Assembly (NCBI GenBank): GCA_026398285.1
Contig: JAPLTI010000305.1
Coordinates: forward strand, 1-7,556
From: Verrucomicrobiota bacterium
Lineage (GTDB): Bacteria > Verrucomicrobiota > Verrucomicrobiia > Chthoniobacterales > Terrimicrobiaceae
Length of the DNA stretch: 7,556 bases
Direction of reading: 5' to 3'
This document shows positions 6,389-7,556 of this stretch, piece after piece. The notes under the pieces were generated by a model. That model did not search any database. It saw only the letters and a list, made by a program, of their open reading frames with translations, and was not told the DNA's origin. Numbering within the stretch: the first letter of the stretch is position 1; every line of letters starts with the position of its first letter. A program made the translations under genes and the position numbers.

Positions 6389-6751
6389 TTACCAACGGTT
6401 CGGATAGCTCACACGCTGGCGATTGCCGCAGTTGCCGTAGGATTCGCGGTAAATCACGGGTTGTTGGCTGTAGATCACGGTCGGTTGTGAGTAGTAAACC
6501 GGTGCGGGGCGCACCTGCTGGTAGGGCTGCATGTAAACCGTCTGCGGCTGATAATAGGTCACAGGACGCGTGTAATAGACCGGCGCGGGCGCAGCATAGA
6601 CAGGCGCAGTGTAAACGGGGGCGCATTGGCGCTTGTTATTGTTGTAGTAGAGGCCGGAGCCATCGCCGAGTGTGAATCCCCAGGAACCGGCTTGTGCGAG
6701 GGTTCCCAAGGCGAGGGTGATGGCGGAGACGAGGAGTATGGTTTTTTTCAT
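6389..6751 (-). CDS. Small secreted Tyr/Pro/Gln-rich low-complexity protein
   Basis: A 120-residue protein with a clear signal peptide (cleavage after 'LAQA' at 21). A short Gly-rich part, 'GSWGFTLGDGSGLYYNNNK', follows. Residues 45-105 are low-complexity with repeated 'PVY'/'PVYY' units, 13 Tyr and 11 Pro in 61 residues plus many Gln. Only two Cys remain in the mature chain (43 and 108), which could pair. The last 18 residues, ending '...GNRQRVSYPNRW', closely resemble the C-terminus of the next upstream lipoprotein. Tyr/Pro/Gln-rich secreted proteins are often structural or surface-coat material, but no family is recognised. It is the first gene of the likely four-gene operon, behind a possible promoter at 6773-6800. 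No Shine-Dalgarno precedes its ATG. Confidence 0.82.
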   Translation of the reverse strand: MKKTILLVSAITLALGTLAQAGSWGFTLGDGSGLYYNNNKRQCAPVYTAPVYAAPAPVYYTRPVTYYQPQTVYMQPYQQVRPAPVYYSQPTVIYSQQPVIYRESYGNCGNRQRVSYPNRW

Positions 6752-6772
6752 AGAGTTTGCAGGGTTGGAAAC

Positions 6773-6800
6773 ATGGTAAGGGGGATTTTTTTCAGGTCAA
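6773..6800 (-). promoter_or_regulatory. Possible sigma-70-type promoter for the secreted-protein operon
   Basis: On the minus strand, TTGACC (6800-6795) and TACCAT (6778-6773) are 16 bp apart and match the -35 and -10 consensus at 5/6 and 4/6. The ATG is at 6751, giving a leader of roughly 15 nt, which is short and fits the absence of a Shine-Dalgarno. The surrounding 172-bp gap (6752-6923) is AT-rich next to its neighbours and also holds the near-palindrome AACGACCGTTCGTT (6879-6892), a possible operator or weak terminator of the upstream gene. Confidence 0.35.
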
Positions 6801-6923
6801 ATTTGCGACACTGTTAATCAACATTTTGCGAATAAAAAACAGCCGCTCAAGGTGAAATAATCGCCGTTCGACCGTGCAAAACGACCGTTCGTTGAAAGAA
6901 TGGTTTTTTGCGTTTTCGATCGC

Positions 6924-7259
6924 TCACCAGGGGTTAGGAATGATGACGCGCTGGGGATTTCCATAGGGATCGTAGGTTTCGACCACCTGCGGGTAGCCGC
7001 CATTGTAAGCTGGTTGCTGATAGCCTTGATACATCGGCGCGATTCCTTGGCTCGGTGCGTTGTGGTCGATCAGTTCATAGGAATCATACTCGCCATCGGG
7101 TGGACCAACTCGCCGATCGCCCTGCCCCGGCCCGGGTCGGAATGTGCCAGCATCCTCAAAACGGACAAACTCACGCCGAGGAGCGCACGAAACGGCAGAA
7201 AAGACCAGAAATGCCAGAAGTGCAAAGTATGAAGTATGAAGACGGAAAGAAGACATCAT
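6924..7259 (-). CDS. Small predicted lipoprotein with C-terminal 'PNPW' tail
   Basis: A 111-residue protein. The first 24 residues form a hydrophobic signal ending in a lipobox-like 'SAVSC', with Cys25 the likely lipidation site. The mature part is Pro/Gly/Gln/Tyr-rich and probably disordered ('RPGPGQGDRR', 'QGYQQPAYNGGYPQ'). The last 18 residues match the tail of the secreted protein 6389-6751 at 10 positions. The signal's 'LHTSYF' is encoded by the 7-bp tandem repeat CTTCATA. Two adjacent ATGs (7259 and 7256) are possible starts; neither has a good ribosome site. It is separated by 172 bp from the operon downstream and may have its own promoter, now close to the insertion sequence. No function can be assigned; it may be a surface or matrix-associated lipoprotein. 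Confidence 0.78.
   Translation of the reverse strand: MMSSFRLHTSYFALLAFLVFSAVSCAPRREFVRFEDAGTFRPGPGQGDRRVGPPDGEYDSYELIDHNAPSQGIAPMYQGYQQPAYNGGYPQVVETYDPYGNPQRVIIPNPW
7224..7241 (-). repeat. CTTCATA tandem repeat inside the signal-peptide coding region
   Basis: On the minus strand CTTCATACTTCATACTTT holds 2.4 copies of a 7-bp unit. It encodes 'LHTSYF' in the lipoprotein signal peptide. I associate 'cttcatacttcatactt' stretches near gene starts with Verrucomicrobia and similar genomes; that is recollection and was not searched. Confidence 0.55.
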
Positions 7260-7387
7260 TTCTGTTGAAGCATAGATTTGGCCGAGAAAAGCAAAAACAT
7301 GAATCTTAAAACTTACAAACTTAATTCACAGCCATCCCATAGATAAAAAAATTGACCCTCAAGGGGAGATGGACGGGATGTTTGAAA

Positions 7388-7403
7388 CCTGCCACTTGGC
7401 AGG
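7388..7403 (+). promoter_or_regulatory. Hairpin directly before the transposase start codon
   Basis: CCTGCCACTTGGCAGG is a perfect 7+2+7 palindrome (six pairs with a 4-nt loop in practice) ending 2 nt before the transposase ATG. It covers the place where a ribosome site would be. Such sequestering hairpins limit transposase translation from read-through transcripts in several IS families; that role here is inferred. Confidence 0.4.
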
Positions 7404-7405
7404 CT

Positions 7406-7556
7406 ATGAAAAAAACAAAACACCCCCGTCCATCGGCTGCAAAGTTCAGCGGTTTCCGGCAGCTTTGCAATTTGATTCCCTGCCATCTGGTATCCAAGTT
7501 GGCGAAGGAAACTGGCGTTGATAAATTCTGCCGCACTTTCTCGGAGTGGAGTCATG
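7406..7556 (+). CDS. IS4-family transposase (DUF4372-type N-terminus), 5' end only
   Basis: The first 50 codons of a gene that is open to the window edge. The product begins 'MKKTKHPRPSAAKF', then 'GFRQLCNLIPCHLVSKLA' and 'GVDKFCRTFSEWSH'. This is the N-terminal pattern of DUF4372 found before the DDE domain in one group of IS4-family transposases (compare the usual 'F.QLL.LIP...F..L....G.D...R.FS.W.H'). The catalytic part lies outside, so activity cannot be judged. In-frame TTG codons at 7352 and 7382 are possible earlier starts; a TAG at 7340-7342 bounds the frame. It reads away from the small lipoprotein gene, which lies divergently about 150 bp away. Confidence 0.72.
   Translation, partial: MKKTKHPRPSAAKFSGFRQLCNLIPCHLVSKLAKETGVDKFCRTFSEWSH

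Larger units (their letters stand above)
7327..7556 (+). mobile_element. Left end of an IS4-family insertion sequence, cut by the window edge
   Basis: The transposase start at 7406 implies an insertion sequence whose left end lies between the lipoprotein gene and that ATG. The boundary is a guess: a plausible terminal sequence begins around 'TTCACAGCCATCCCATAG' (from 7326-7327), after which the DNA changes character. The right end and its matching inverted repeat are outside the window, so neither the exact end nor a target duplication can be shown. Confidence 0.55.

Noticed and set aside
7313..7555. Minus-strand open frame of 80 codons at the right edge
   Set aside because: It is antisense to the transposase start, whose translated motif pattern is much more convincing.
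1..7556. tRNA, rRNA or CRISPR array
   Set aside because: No cloverleaf with a conserved T-loop, no rRNA-like stretch and no regularly spaced direct repeats were found on either strand by eye.

Overview
The window looks like chromosomal DNA of a Gram-negative, double-membraned bacterium. It encodes an RND efflux pump, lipoproteins with lipoboxes and several Sec signal peptides. I favour Verrucomicrobiota (or a PVC relative) for three reasons: an interspersed 'ACCACGGAGAACACAGAGG'-type repeat, a 'CTTCATA' tandem repeat at a gene start, and a run of small secreted genes with almost no Shine-Dalgarno signal. The lineage is inferred from style and no marker gene proves it.

Left part, plus strand (1-3809): the 3' end of a membrane-fusion (periplasmic adaptor) gene, a complete 1022-residue HAE1-type RND permease, and, 40 bp further on, a complete EmrE-like small multidrug resistance (SMR) protein. 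The spacings fit one efflux operon. No outer-membrane channel gene lies in the window after the permease.

Middle (3810-4213): about 400 bp without a convincing gene, where the efflux operon converges with a minus-strand gene set. It is packed with inverted repeats, including a stem of 13 bp with one bulge (3989-4020). It also holds a compact element (4040-4206) closed by 9-bp inverted ends and containing several nested stems.

Right part, minus strand (4214-7259, read right to left): a small lipoprotein (6924-7259), a Tyr/Pro/Gln-rich secreted protein (6389-6751), a secreted protein of 38-residue repeats (6001-6372), a lipoprotein with a CsgG-like N-terminal part and TPR-like C-terminal part (5061-5978), and a secreted protein with a CsgG-like domain plus a PEGA domain (4214-5026). 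The last four are 16, 22 and about 34 bp apart and probably form one operon. The first two proteins share an ungapped C-terminal tail of 18 residues with 10 identities. Tyr/Gln-rich and repeat-bearing secreted proteins beside two CsgG-like proteins suggest, as a hypothesis only, an envelope or surface-assembly system loosely comparable to curli.

Right edge (about 7327-7556): the left end of an insertion sequence with the first 50 codons of an IS4-family (DUF4372-type) transposase on the plus strand. It runs off the window and lies just upstream of, and divergent from, the small lipoprotein gene.
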